Assembly (NCBI GenBank): GCA_015680905.1
Contig: CM027384.1
Span: 78,339,501-78,403,500, forward strand
DNA length: 64,000 nucleotides
Source of the DNA: Coptis chinensis
Lineage: Eukaryota; Streptophyta; Magnoliopsida; Ranunculales; Ranunculaceae
Direction of reading: 5' to 3'
Below are positions 44,829 to 58,750 of the stretch, one piece after another (position 1 is the stretch's first letter; each line of letters begins with the position of its first letter). The notes under the pieces were generated by a model that had not been told where the DNA came from, did not search any database, and worked only from the letters and a program-made list of their open reading frames with translations. Position numbers and translations under genes: made by a program.

Positions 44829-47800
44829 ATGCCCACACCAGTTAGCATTGCAAGGCAGTGTTTAACACAAGAAGCTTCAACTGCACTTGATGAAGCTGTA
44901 AGTATAGCAACTCGTCGTTCACATTCACAAACTACTTCACTTCATCTTATTTCTTCATTTCTTTCTTCATCATCGTCATCTTCACTACTTCGTGATACTT
45001 GTACACGTGTAAGAAGTTCTACGTATCCACCACGTTATCAGTTTAAAGCACTTGAGTTATGTTTCACTTCTGCACTTGATCGTTTACCTTCAACTACTAC
45101 AACTCAAGTTAATAATGAAGACCCACCTATATCTAACTCCTTAATGGCTGCTGTCAAAAGGTCACAAGCTAATCAGAGAAGAAACCCTGAAAGTTTTCAT
45201 ATTTACCAACAACAACTGCAACAGCAGCAGCAGCAGCAGAACAGTATGAATAGTTCATTGTCTTGTGTTAAAGTTGAGTTACAGCAACTTGTTTTATCAA
45301 TTCTTGATGACCCAATTGTTAGTAGAGTGTTTGGTGAAGCAGGGTTTAGAAGTTGTGATATAAAACTAGCTATTCTCAGACCATTACCTCCATTAGGCCG
45401 GTTTTCGCGTTCCAGGCGAGCTCCTGTGTTTCTTTGTAACCTAACTGGTGGAGGTGATAATGAGCTGGGCTCTCGAAATTTCAATTTCCCCTTCTTGGGG
45501 TTCTCTGGTTTTAATGAATTAAGTGATGGAGATGAGAGTTTCAAGAGAATTGGTGAAGTTCTTGGTAGAAAGAAGGACAGGAATCCATTGCTTGTTGGCG
45601 TTTGTGCTAACGACGCGCTTCAGAGTTTTAAGGAGTTTGTTGACAGAGGGAAGGTTGGTGGTTTGCCTGTAGAAGTATGTGGATTAAGTTTCATTTGTAT
45701 GGAGAATGAGATTGTTAAGTTTGTTAGTGAGAAAGGGAAGGAGGGGTTGTTAGGTAATAAGTTTGAGGAGTTGGATAAGTTAATTGGGAATTCTTCTGGT
45801 CCTGGTGGTGTTATTAGCTTTGGTGATTTGAAGGTGTTTATAGATGATGATAGTTCGTTGGATGCTGTGAGTTATGTGGTGTTACAATTGTCAAGGTTGT
45901 TGGAACTTCACCGTGGAAAATTGTGGTTAATTGGGGCTGCGGCGAGTTACGAGATGTATTTGAAGTTCTTAATGAAGTTTCCTTCCATAGAGAAGGATTG
46001 GGATCTTCAACTTCTGCCTATTACATCAGTTAAATCTCCGATAGGAGGATTTCAATCTCGGCCACAAAGGTATATAGATATACTGGTTTTCTTCATATCA
46101 GTAGTATTATTTATTATACTGATCAGAATTACAAGACTGCTGCAAATTGACCTCATGTTTTTTGTTCACGCTCATTACCATTTATGATTTATGCTCACAT
46201 GGAGATAATTTATGGTTTATGTTTTGGCAATTTCCAACTTGATCCTGCAGAGCTTATACTATTCATCTTTTTAAGGCACAACTGCACAAAGTTTTGTGTA
46301 TAACTCAGCGCGTGCAGTGGGATCATAAAATATGTACTGGGCAACTATATTTATAACTAAGAGCAGCAATGGTTGCTCTAATTATGTCTCTTTTCTTTCT
46401 ACTTAGCATGAGACCCTCGCTGATTACTTCTAGCTACCAGCACCTCAGTTCTTTATGTGGTCTGCCAACTACCTTTGGCCACTTCTGCCAACCTGCTTTG
46501 AGTTAGCCTTTAAATTGAGCCTTGCTGAATCCGATCCTATAGTAACTACAAGTCTACAACCATAGGTGTAGTTCGGAGTTCAGTATACAGCATTTGTTTC
46601 TTGGATCTCCTCTGTAGCCTAAATCTATTTTCATTTAAATTTCTTCTTGGATTCTCCATGTTCTCCGAATTTCATTTTTTCATGTGCTCACTTTGGCTTC
46701 TGACAATTACTGTCCATTGGATCTGACAGTTCCGTGCTCATGATATACTTACAGCTTGATGGATTCATTTGTTCCATTTGGTGGGTTTTTCTCCACAACA
46801 TCTGATCTGAAGGGCACACTAGCAAGCACATGTCAGCCTATATCTCGTTGTCACCTATGCAATGAGAAATGCGAACAAGAAGTTTCTTCGTTTCTGAATG
46901 GAGGATGCACTCCTTCAGTTGCAGATCAGTATCATGGAAGCTTGCCTTCATGGCTACAGAAGGCTGAGCTCAACGGAAACAAGGGATTAGATGTGGCAAA
47001 GGTGTGGATCACGTCGAAAGCTATGCTTGTTTTGTCATGTGCATAGAAATTTAGAGTTCCACAGTAACAAATATTCTACAAGTTCCTATCAGCTTAATAG
47101 CAGTGTCAAGCCAAACCACTATGACACTGTATACAGATTATAACAGTACACATGTATAGGAGAGAAGACGTAGCTTGGGATAGGTAAGAGATTCATATCT
47201 CACTGGTTCTGACTAGTAGTCAGCTTCAAAATTAAGCACCCAAACATAAAACTACATAATTCAAGTATCCGAACATGGTTTATCATAAAAAATATTCGAT
47301 GATGAGATTGTCAGTTGGTGAGTCCAATTTTTGTAGTAGGAATACTGTATGGTTTGCAGTGTACTAGAAGAGTTTATGGTAGTCCAGTTCCTAATAAATT
47401 CATCTCAAATGTTGTCATTGCCGCTTAACAGATCCTTAGGTTCTTTATCTAAAACTTGACTACCTTCTAGTTGGCTTACCAGATACATTCCAAGTACATT
47501 AAGTGCATAGAAGATTTTGTGGCAATATTCATGTAATATATGTTTTCCATCTCTTCAGTGCAGGCCAAAGATGATGGAACAGTATTAAATGCTAAAGTGA
47601 CTGGACTTCAAAACAAATGGAATGATATATGCCGACGTCAACACTACTGCTCCTCTATTGCTGGAGCTGATAATTATCGGGTCGGATCCCAAACAGGGTC
47701 AGGCACTGTGGGGATTCCATTTCTTTCTGACAGGAAGGACAGTGCTAATACCCTTACCAGCAGCAGCAGGATAAATTCAATACCTGATAAAAACGAGGGT

Positions 47801-49414
47801 GGAAATGCTCATCCATCCATACCCATGGATTTGCAAAAGATGTCTTCAACAAAGCAAAATAGTCCCAGATATTCTGGAATTATGGGTGACAAATTCTCAT
47901 CTGAACTACAAGTAAGGGATTCGAAAACTGAATCACTTCGGACAGAGGGCCTTGCTTTTGCCTCTGCAGCTTCTGTGACAACGGATTTAGGATTGGGAAC
48001 AATGTATGCACCAACTATGAAGGAACCAAAGATACTCAATGTTCAAGCTCGCAAAGGATTTGTTCAGGATTCCTCAGATTGCTCTCCTTCATCAGTTGAT
48101 GTGGTCAAACCGAACATTTCAAACCCTCCGATCCAATCTTCCTCATGCTCTGGTCCTGATTCGAGCGTGCAGGTTGATCCTAATGATTTGAAGTCACTTT
48201 GGAGATTTCTGATGGAAAAGGTTGGTCGGCAGGAAGAAGCCATACGGGCTATAAGTGAGACTATAGCTCGCTGTAGAGCAGGAAATGAAAGGTTCCGTGG
48301 TACAAGCCTAAAAGGAGACGTATGGTTAAGTTTCGTTGGATTTGATAGGGTCGCCAAAAAGAGAACTGCCTTGGCGCTTGCGGAGGTACCCTGTAGGAAA
48401 AATATCATCAGTGTGGATCTAAATTCTCAAGACGGGAGTACTCATTCAAATAGAGTCTTTGGCTGCCAAGAAGCAAATGGCTATGATGTAAAATTCAGAG
48501 GGAAGATGGTTGTTGACTATATTGCTGAGGAAATAAGAAAGAAGCCCTTGTCAGTAGTTTTCCTAGAAAATGTAGATAAAGCAGATATGCTTCTTCAGAA
48601 TAGTTTATCCCAGGCTATAAAGACGGGTAAATTTCCCGACTCTCGCGGAAGAGAAATAAGCATTACCAATGCAACGTTTGTTGCAGCATCAGGTCTCTCA
48701 AAGGATAATACAACTCTCTTGTTTCAGAAGGCGTGTGCTAATAAGTTCTCCGAGGAAATAGTTCTAAAGGCCCAAAACTTGGAAATTCAGATATTGGTTG
48801 GCTGTGCACATGAAGACAATATTATGATCAATATATCGAATGTGTTGGTGACATCAAGAAAAGGAACTCCTGGCCCTGCATTTGCAAACAAAAGGAAGTT
48901 GATAGGAATTAGTAACATGATGGAGCGGGCGGATCAACCACACAAGACTCCGAAGTATCTGGATTTAAATCTACCCGTACAAGAAACAGAAACAATTGAT
49001 TCAGATTGCGAGAACAGTGAGAGTGATGCCTTATCAGAAAACTCTGAGATTTGGTTGGAAACGTTCCTTGCCCAAATGGATGACACTGTGGTTTTTAAGC
49101 CATTTGATTTTGATGCACTTGCTAACAGATTATTAAAAGACATCAGTGCCACTTTTAGGAAAGTGTTTGGGTCTGAGTGTCTGCTGGAGATTGACTCAAA
49201 AGTCATGGAGCAGATACTTGCGGCTGCATGGTCATCGGACAGGGAAAGAGCAGTGGAGGATTGGGTGGAGGATATTCTTGGTAGGAGCTTTGCTGAGGCT
49301 CAACATAAGTATGTCTTCACAAGTCGGTCCGTACTGAAACTTGTTACTCGTGATGTCTACGTGAAGGAGCAAGCTGTTGGGATTTGCCTTCCTTCCAGTA
49401 TTATATTGAATTGA
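44829..49414 (+). CDS. SMXL6/7/8: SMXL6/7/8 (D53-like) strigolactone-signalling repressor
   Basis: Three exons, 44829-46069, 46755-47001 and 47564-49414, with GT-AG borders and continuous phase, give about 1112 residues. The double Clp-N domain opens with MPTPVSIARQCLTQEA and SHSQTTSLHLIS. A Gln run lies at about 127-137. The first ATPase-like region has RNPLLVGVCANDALQ (about 252). The second ATPase-like region, in exon 3, has WLSFVGFDRVAKKRTALALAE (about 748), a P-loop that lacks the GxxxxGKT core, as is usual in this family. The EAR motif LDLNLPV near 962 recruits TOPLESS corepressors. In the family, SCF-MAX2/D3 with the receptor D14 degrades these repressors when strigolactone is present, releasing genes that restrain branching. 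The degron-linked RGKT motif reads RGKM here (about 808-811). Confidence 0.93.
45208..45240 (+). repeat. CAA/CAG repeat (polyglutamine) in SMXL exon 1
   Basis: A run of CAA, CAG and CTG codons encodes QQQLQQQQQQQ in the linker between the Clp-N domain and the first ATPase-like region. It is a likely site of length variation. Confidence 0.85.
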
Positions 49415-50061
49415 TGATGTGTATTGAAATGTTTTTGTAACTAGATGTATAATGTAGCTATTATCACCTATTAGTCGTCCTATACGCCTTGCGTATCCCA
49501 TAGTTTTATGGGGATTTTTGCAGGTTGTTTGGATTTCAAATTGCAGTTCGTAATATATGTCATTGTTATGCTTCAACCAGCTAATGTTAAATATATCTAT
49601 TTTAGCTGATTCTCTTGTTTTCCTCTTCTCCATCCTTTTGTATGTTTGATGTGGCATCATGAGGTTATAAGTTTTCATAATTATCCGTGTCTTGATATAA
49701 ACAGACAATTGTACGTAAGGAATGGTAGAAATTCAGTGCTCCCTTGAGCCACTTGTTCACCTCTCATGTGCATTACGGAATGTCATAGCCTAGCTCAAAT
49801 TCGCTACGGGTGCTAATCAATTAGGCAACTCTTATTAGGTCGTAGGAGAAACAATCTACTTAGGGTGGTGGATATCGAAAAAAGAAAAGAAAAAGGAGAA
49901 ACAATCTAAATAAATATGGTGGCTGCCATAGTGCCATCTGCCGTGCTTCTGGAATAAGACCAGTACATTAACGTGGTAAAATATGAAAAAGCTATACCTC
50001 TAAAACAGAAATATATATTCCGTGTAATAAACGGGGCGCCAAAAGAAATTGATGGGTCTTA
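49415..50061. other. SMXL 3' UTR and intergenic DNA
   Basis: No gene is seen. The first 250 or so bases are likely 3' UTR. The rest is unremarkable up to the foldback element. Confidence 0.5.
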
Positions 50062-50888
50062 TTACTGCCGGACCCCAATTTGTGTTGGGCGGACTCACAA
50101 AAAAACAATTATTACAAGTGTGTCATTGGTTTTCAAAAAATCTAAAAAAAAACAATTATTACAAATATGCCATTGGTCTCCAAAAAATTGAATTGAAACC
50201 CCAAACTTAAAGCGATCCGATTTGGAGTCGTTTGAATTTGAATCCAAACGACTTGGCACACCGTTGGGACTTAGTCCAAACGACCCGGCTAGATTGTTTG
50301 GACTAAATCCCAAACGTTTGGACTAAGTCCCAAACGATTTAGCCACACCGTTTGGGACTTAGTCCAAACGACCCGGCCACACCGGTTAAGAGTTAAAAAA
50401 GCGAGAACTTTGAATTTTTTCAAAGTTCAAATCCTAACGACATGGCCACATCGTTTTGGACTAAGTCCAAACGGTGTGACCATATCGTTGGAGACTTAGT
50501 CCAAACGGTGTGGCCATATCGTTGGGGATTTTTCTAAGTCCAAACGGTGTGGCCATTTTTTTATAAGTCAAAATCCCAAACGATGTGGCTATGTCGTTTG
50601 GGATTTGAATTTTGAAAAAAAATTCAAAGTTCTGTTTTTTGGGCTCTTGACGGTGTTAATGGCGGTCGTTTGGACTAAGTCCCAAACGGTGTGTCCATGT
50701 CGTTTGGGACTTAGTCCAAACAACCTAGCCGTCGTTTAAGTTTGGGGTTTCGAATTCAATTTTTTGATAATCAATGGCATACTTGTAATAATTGTTTGTT
50801 TTTGGATTTTTTGTAACTAATGGCACACTTGTAATAATCGTTTTTTTTTTTTAAAGTCCGCCCAACACAAATTGGGTTCTGGCAGTAA
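50062..50888. mobile_element. Foldback-like element with long inverted arms
   Basis: Arms of about 150 bp (50062-50215 and 50735-50888) are inverted copies of each other. They begin TTACTGCCGGACCCC or TTACTGCCAGAACCC and share AATTTGTGTTGGGCGGAC, then two spaced copies of an AATTATTACAA/TGCCATTGG motif and CCCCAAACTTAAA. The centre is an array of short inverted and direct repeats of CCAAACGACNTGGCCACACC and GTTTGGGACTTAGT. No coding frame is present. No target duplication could be fixed. Confidence 0.85.
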
Positions 50889-51770
50889 CAAATACCAAGA
50901 AATTTTACCAGAGGCTTAAAGGTAATGCCCATACGCCCATCACATCTAACTACAAAAGGGTATAAATATAGGGGTAATTGCTTGAATCGGCCATAATAAA
51001 TACACATTGTTCTCCAACCGGCCATGCCATTCAATTTTGACCAATTCAACGGGTTTTTTACCCTTTTGCCCTTTCGTACAACATTCTCTCTCCTCGCCAT
51101 ACACACTTTCAACACCTCTCCTATTTACGATGTTGACATATGCGGTCATATCTATCCGTTAGATTCTCTTAGCGATATGTACCAGCGATTAATGACCGTT
51201 GGATTTCAACCCAGCAAAAATAAAAACGGACTTTAGCTATTGTGGATCACGAACCAGCAACTTATGGATCTAATATCAGCAACTTTCTGGCTTGTTTTTG
51301 TAATTCAAAGACAAGATAATATTTATCTCGTTTTTTGTGTCAACCTCAAAAAGTTTTTACAAAGCTCCAAAGCTACACTTTTTTCTCTGGGTTCTTCTTT
51401 TTTGATCTTCTACTCTGTCTTCTCATTTTCGATTTTTCTAAAGATTGTGATGGATGAAAAAACTCAAACCTCGATAATGGTCAGTTTTGATGTTTGTTTA
51501 GTTGTTTTTAGTGTTGGTTTGTTTCTATGTAGATTTATGTTTCGGTTTGCTTCTTTGTAGTTTCACGTAGAAGTGTGAGTGTTTTTTTATAAGGTTTCCA
51601 TAGTGGTTTACCATTTCCAAGTTGATTTTGTTGTCATAGTTATGGTATTTATACAAGGGTTATACAATGTCATAAATGTAGAATAATAAATGAAAGAACT
51701 TTATTGTCGTTTTATTAAAAGCTCCTACTTTTTATTGTGCTAACTTTGTATTTTTTCAGGTTCATTCGAT
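50889..51770. other. 5' region of the Mutator-like element
   Basis: This has AT-rich, leader-like sequence with a pyrimidine-rich tract at about 51060-51110. No long terminal inverted repeat matching the far side of the transposon was found. The left end of the element is unresolved. Confidence 0.4.
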
Positions 51771-53013
51771 ATGCTTATTTATTATGATGGCGAGATGAAA
51801 TCTGACAAGCATGGTGTGATGAAGTATCTAGGTGCTGAGGTGAAATTGAGAGTGTTTGATGTGGATACTCCCTTTGAAGGATTCATGTGTCTTGTTGAAG
51901 CTGTGTCATCGTGCATAAGATTGGGTTTTTCTGTTAGGTATTTGATCCTTGTAGAATCGATGAAGAAACCGACTACTTGAACATGATTAAGAAGCAGAAG
52001 AAGACTCCAACGAAAGCAATGAAAGTTTGGGTTATCAATGAAGCAATCGTCATCACACCATGTGGTATGGGAGCAGGACAAATTAGAAGATCAAGTCCTG
52101 GACAACCTACTGTGAAGAACAAAAAAGTTCGTACCGAGCTGTTTAAAACAGATAGTGTTACTCCTGGAAAAAGTGGTGGACAACCCAGAGTGGAGAATAA
52201 ACCGGTTCGTAGTGAGCTATTTAAACAAGAAATAGTTAGAAATGCAAGTCCTGGATCAAGTTATGGAATTCCTAGTACGAAGAAGAAACAAGTTTGTAGT
52301 GAGCCGTTTAAACCTTCTTTGCCGCCAAAGAGTGCTTGTCCTGGATCAAGTGGTGGAGAACATTGTATTAAGAAGAAACTTAATGAAGAAATTCCAATTA
52401 CTGATTCTCCAAGGAAACAATCTTTTTTGAAAGAAAAAGTGCTAGCTCGACAGAAATATTCTTTCAATCAATTTAAACTTGTGGACGAACCAATAGGTAA
52501 ATCACTAATTTTATTTTAGTTATTTTTAGTTCCAGTAAATGGTTTGGTTGCTGACGGTTATAAACGTTGTGTTCCCAGACAGTCCGCTAGAACAACCTTC
52601 AACTGCAACTCGTCAATTGCAAGATGTGGAAAATGAAAATGTCCAACACAGCTTGGAGACGTTCGAAAAGGTCATGGTAGGTGAGGGATGGGGAACAAGT
52701 AGTACACCTGTAAATATGTTAGTTACGCATAAATGTCTATTCAATTACTCACATTTAGTAACCATTTTAGATTTGTTCCCAAAGGGAAGCTCAAGTGCAG
52801 TTGGTAGTTGCAAATCAATAGAAGAAAGGATACCTCTTCCAATTGTCATTGAAGGTGAGCAGTATAAACATTACATGGGATAATTATAGTTTGAGTCACT
52901 GATAGTCCGTGCACTAATAGTTGACCTATTATAATGCAGAGGATGATCCCACTGGTATTGAAGATGCTGATCAACCAGACTATGAAGAGTTTGATTATCA
53001 AAATCCATATGGA

Positions 53014-53346
53014 GATACAGCTAACATTCCTGAAGAATACATAATTGCCAGTCCTCGAAGTAATGAGGAGGTTCAATTTCAAAATGAAGATGAAAATGAA
53101 GTTTAAATACTAAATAATTTAGTTGATACAACTGACATTCCTAAAGAAAACATAATCGGCAGTTCTCGAAGTAGTGAGGAAGTTGAATTTCAAAATGAAT
53201 ATGAAAATGAAGTTCAAATACTAAATGATTTAGTTGATACAACTGACATTCCTTAAGAAAACATAATTGGCAGTTCTTGAAGTAATAAGGATGTTGAATT
53301 TCAAAATGAATATGAAGATGCTGCTGCGGGTGAAGTTGTGGTGGTT
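53014..53346 (+). repeat. 111-bp (37-codon) tandem repeat in MULE coding region
   Basis: Three units begin at 53014, 53125 and 53236 with GATACA-CTGACATTCC or a close variant. Each encodes an acidic segment like TANIPEEYIIASPRSNEE. The period is an exact multiple of three, so repeat gain kept the frame. Copies two and three have since picked up stops (TTTAAATAC, CCTTAAGAA). Confidence 0.88.
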
Positions 53347-55295
53347 GAAGATGATGAAGATGATCAAGTTGAAGAATAAGATCGTGATAATGGCAATAAA
53401 TGGTCGACTCCGAATCGAAGTCAAGAGTATTTGTGGGGGGACACACCTATGACAGTTGTGAATGATGGCGATGAGGAAGGTGAGATTGATTTTGAATTGG
53501 AAGGAATGGTCGATGCTAGGGTTATTGGTGCTAAAGATCTGAATTCTGAAGACCTACGTCAAGGATATGATCCTTTGTGTGGTTCTCATAGTCCAAAAAA
53601 CATTATGAACCAAAGTGAGGTTGTAAATCCTTGTAATGAGGGGTTGAAGTTTGTACCCCCTAAAGTAGGTTAGCACTACGCCACTCGAGATGATCTTGTG
53701 CAAGACATGAAATCTTATGCAATTGCACACATGTTTGATTTACATCGTTGTAATACTATCTCCCAAAAGTTGGTAATCAAGTGTAAGGCAACTAACTGTC
53801 CATTTCATTTGTATGCAAAACCTGCAACTGGGTTTGATATGTGGGTGGTTATAACTTTTAGAGATGCACACACTTGTGCACAAGATAAGGATGTTTCTAA
53901 AAATTCACAAGCGCATTTTAAAGTGGGTTTTAAACCTATTATGTCCAAGCTTAAGGACAATGAAGAACTAACTGCAAAGAACCTTCAGTTGGAGGTGAAA
54001 CAATCACAACTAACTAATGTGACATATAAAGTTGCGTGGAGGGCCAGAGAAATTGCGTTAGAAAAGGTCAGAGTACTATTATAACTATCAGCAAGCAATA
54101 TATAACGTCTTAGTACAATTCTATGTTTAGGGTATATTATGAAGAACATGTATCATCTTTTCGAATAACTTGTATCTGTCATGGCGTGTAACTATTAGGC
54201 ATATGTAACCTGAGCTGGTGTATTTTGTTTCGATGTAGATAAGGGGCAGCTTTAGTCAATTATACCAGATGCTGCCAGTTTATTTTAAAGAATTGAAGAA
54301 AATTGATCCAGATTGTCACATTGATATAATAACAACAAACGAGCATAGGTTTGAGCGTTTGTTTGTGAGCTATGGCGTAACTGTTCGTGCCTACAGAAGG
54401 TGCCTTCGTCCCTTGATTATGATCGATGGAACTTTCATGAAGGGCAGATACAAGTCTGTCATCCTAACTGCTCTTTCTGTTGATGGAGATTGTTTTCCAA
54501 TTGCAGTTGGTGTAGTCCCAAAAGAGAATAATGAACATTGGGATTGATTTCTTCAAAAACTCAGAGATGTTGTAGTTGGTCCTACAGATAAGTTTGTTCT
54601 ATTATCAGATAGGCATCTGAGAAAGCATTCTCCGTAGTGCAAAAAAATTCTTCCAAATGCATTACCATTGCTTTTGTGCACAACATATCTCCAACAATGT
54701 TAGCAAAGAAGACACCAAAGGGAAAGTTAAGGCGGCACGCAGAAACTTATGATAAAGTCGACTTTGTGAGAATCATGTGTCGTCGATTTGGTGTAGTGAT
54801 AGTAAAGGTTACTCAAAAATAATAAAGATTCCGAAGGAACAATGGTCATTTGCCTATGCTGAAATGAGAAGGTATGGAATTTGTTATACAAATCATATCG
54901 AGAGTTGGAATAAGATGATTATGCCTGGGCGAGATATGCCAATTACATCTCTACTAAATGATATTCGAATGAACATTATGAGGCACTTTTATGACTATCG
55001 GGTCATGGCTTCGAAGCTGAAGACAAAGTTGACGAAATCAATTGAGGATGTAATCATTTCCTCTCGTTATGTTAGTCGGCCGTTCACTACAATAAGGGCT
55101 AGTGAGTACGTATACTCGGTTACCAGTGTAGGGCACACAGATACAGTTGACCTACTAAAAAAATGTTGTACATGTGGTTTTTTTTCAACAAGTTGGTATT
55201 CCTTGCAGGAATGCAATGAAGGCCATTGACGATGGTCGGTTTTGTGTATATGACTTCTGCCTGCCGTGCTACTCAAAGGAAACGATGATGGATAC

Positions 55296-58200
55296 TGTAA
55301 AGACCTGAATTATTATTAAGGATATTTTTGTAAATTTCATAATAAATCTAGGGTCATTTATGTAAATTGGTCGTCGGGTTTATATTTCAAACGTACGTAA
55401 CTTACTGAAACTTAACTCCGACTCCTAAGCCCCGTTAGATGAGCAAATCTTATACGAAAATTTGACCAAAAATGGCGGTTAGCGATTTTCTGCGTGCGAA
55501 GCTGGCATGAGTTAACAGCTTACACGCATGATTGGGTCATCATTATAACATGTGGTGAGATAGAATATAAAAGATTAAATTTAGCGGGATGAGCCGGAAA
55601 AATAATTACGACGCGACATCAAATTCGTTAGTGGTTAGGAGTCTAAGTAGGATGTTAAGTATAATTAGGATATATTGGGCTTGGGCCTAAATATATCGCG
55701 GCCCAAATAGAAAAAACAAAAATCGCGAAATCAAATCACACCTCTTCTTCCCCAATTCGCACCTTTCAAAAACCCTAGGAGAGAGAAATCAAAATTTTCT
55801 CAATTTCCATCGATCCAACCATAAATTCTTCGCCCTCAAACCTAGAAACACTAGAATGAAGTGAGAGAATTCTAAATCTCTTGGAAATTCGAGCATCCCG
55901 AAGCCAAATCGCGACGACAGGTGAGTGAATTCCTCTCCAACCGATTCAACCTAAGAATTCGAACAACTAATCCCTAACAACACTCAAAGCAAGTGTGGGG
56001 ATTCAAAAACGTTTGGAATTGGCGGCGTATTTTCGCGAGAGGTGAGTTTGAATTCGTTTCAAATAAATAGTTAGCTTCAATTTCGATTGCTTGAGGTTGT
56101 AATGCTGAAATTGATTGTGTTGGGGGTGTTGAAGGTCGGCAGTGGCAATTTGGAGGAGTTAAAGTGGAGGAAATAGTGGTGGAGCCAAAAATTCTTGGAG
56201 TCGTCATGTTTTCGGTGAAAGGTTAGTGAATTTAAACTACAGTAGTAAATAATTTGAACTCGATTTTTATGTAGTTGGTTGTATTGAGGAAATATAATTG
56301 AAATGGGGTGGGTTTAATGTCGGCAGTAGCTGGTTTGGAGACGGAGAGCTGCGAAATTGTGGAGAAGCAAGCTAAGGAGCGATTTTGCCGACTTGGTAAG
56401 AATTTTTTTTTTGGGTTATTCATTCTGATTTCGAGAGATTCATGTCGATTTATAACTACTTAAGACTTGAATGCGTAATGAGTGAGGGATAAGGAACACC
56501 CCGATATTATTGTTAGATTTAATGTGAATTAAAGAGTGGAATTGGTTGTAATTTGAGTAGGGAAAAAAAATCATAATAGTTAGGGGGATCGATAGATATG
56601 ATTGGCATTGACGTGCGGTCCTACAGTGGCGGTAAACGACTACAGAGCCCTGTCAGAGTAACAGTGCCAGAAGTGGCCTGTAGCTCTGTTAACGGTAGTT
56701 AGATAAAAATTTATCCGAAACTCAATTCTTAACGTCGAGATTTTTTCTCGGCTTACACTAGTTAAGAATTCCTCGTTGTTCGATCAATTCTAACAACCGA
56801 CGTATATGTATATGCTGTTATAGGATTGAATTCGAGTTGATTCGGGTAAGCGGGCTCGATTTGGTTAAGTGGGCTTGAGGAGAAGGAGCTTGCTAAGGTA
56901 GGAACCTACATACCAATATATGGTTTGCTTATTTTCATGCATGATTTAAATTGTTTAAACAGGAAATAGATATTTGCGTATCAACCATGCATGTATATAT
57001 GATATTCATGTTTTGCACTGTATTTCCTCGATATAAACTGTATATATAGATAGCTTTCGTGTGAAATGGGTTTTTTGGTAAAATCGGGGTAGCGGAGATT
57101 TGGTTTCTTTGTTAAAAGAGAAAAACTGGTTTTGGGAAGGGTTCACGTCTCTTGTCTCAGTAAGGAGACAGAGAGATGGATTTTTATATCTTGGTGAGGA
57201 TTACCCGGGTTGTTTGTAAATATGTGTGAGGTTCTGGATTGTCCCCGGGATAGAGTTTTGTGGTTATTTACGATAATTTGCCGTTTGGAAATCATCGGTT
57301 GTTATTTACTATGACTGGCCCGTTTGGGAGTCATAGGTTGTTTTTACTCGATGGTGGGAAATCCAGGAACTCACACATACATGATCAACAGTTTTAAAAG
57401 AAAATCTAAATATGTATCTATAGTATTTGGAAAACAATCGGTAATACGAGTATATATATAGATATTACTATGCTTATCACGAGAGGATTTAGAAAAGGAA
57501 TTGTGAATTCCTAAAAAGAAGGAACTGTTGTCGAAATTCGGGAGGCGGCGGTTAAGCTCTAGGATTCAAGCGGTGGTGGACACCTTTCGAGGTGGTGGGC
57601 CACCTTTAAAGGGATGCATCACCGGATGTAGTCCGGGAATTCCTTTTCTACTTTTCTAGATAACCATGCTTGTACATGTATGTCCGCATTTGTATGGTGA
57701 TTAGCTTGTGTGGGGTTACATGCTACCTCGATGAGGTTTAGGCGGTGTGAGAGTTTAGTCCACTCTGGATGTGTGTCGGGATCGAAAGTCTGCGGTCGTC
57801 GAGCGGTTGACCACCGTAAGTTAGGTGACGGCTTCGTATGGGGGGTCGTGGTCACGTGGCCCACCGAGCCCTAAAAGCTTTGGGGATTTTGTGTGTGCGA
57901 ACACAACAACGGCATTTCAGCTCCCTGCCGGTAAAATCGGAAAACAACGATTGCATGGTTCACCTTTGGAAAGTCTTGAACCGAGATTACTGTGGCGGAT
58001 TGAAAGTACCGGTCGTACCTCACCATTCTAATAGGATGCAACCGCCACAATAGTTGTATGATGATTGTGAAAACTCTATTTGGTATATCAATGAAGCATG
58101 TCGAGATGATTTCTGCTAGTTAGTGATGTATATATACATAGTCACAATATTTGAATACTATTATAGAAACCCTGCATGTTTTAAATGTTTTCTATAAGTA

Positions 58201-58750
58201 GACTATTTATTGGTTATGTGTGTTCCTACTGGGCATCGTTGTTGCTCATCCTACTTAACATTTCAGACGAGGCGATTCTTGGGAGGAGGCTTTTCCCTAA
58301 CCCTAGCGATGGGGGTTATGGGGATTTGGGAGGATTCCCTTATATGCTTGACGAGAGACGAGTCAAGTTTATACTTTGGGCTGTATAGAGATAAGCTAGG
58401 TTATTCTTTTGCTGTATATAATGAGCATAGCTCTTTTCTTTTGGTTGTATATTTATAGAGCTCCGCTCCTTTTGATGTATTTATTTGATGTATTCGAGTA
58501 GCAGTTACACTTAAACAGTGGGTGGATGTATATAATATTGTTTAGAAGGTTAGGTTGTATATATATGGTTGTTGGAAGGTTGTAGTTTAGGATTTCCAGG
58601 TTATGACAGGTTTATGACAGGTTTTAGGGTTTACGAAGGTCGATTAAACAAAGGAAACTCTGCCGAAATTTCGGTAGAATTGTGATGGTGTCAGCCTCGA
58701 GATTCACTCCTCGTCCTTGAGATGTGTGCTGGGGTCTCGAGGCGTGACAG
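55296..58750. mobile_element. 3455-bp LTR-like insertion (probable solo LTR)
   Basis: It starts TGTAAAGACC and ends GGCGTGACA (TG...CA). It is bounded by a perfect 5-bp duplication GATAC (55291-55295 and 58751-58755). Removing it restores continuity of the flanking MULE transposase codons. It contains no gag or pol motif and no internal long direct repeat marking two LTRs. It is best explained as a solo LTR of a long-LTR Ty3/gypsy family, or else a large non-coding LARD-like element. An A-rich, ACCCTAG-containing leader-like stretch lies at about 55740-55920. Confidence 0.8.
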
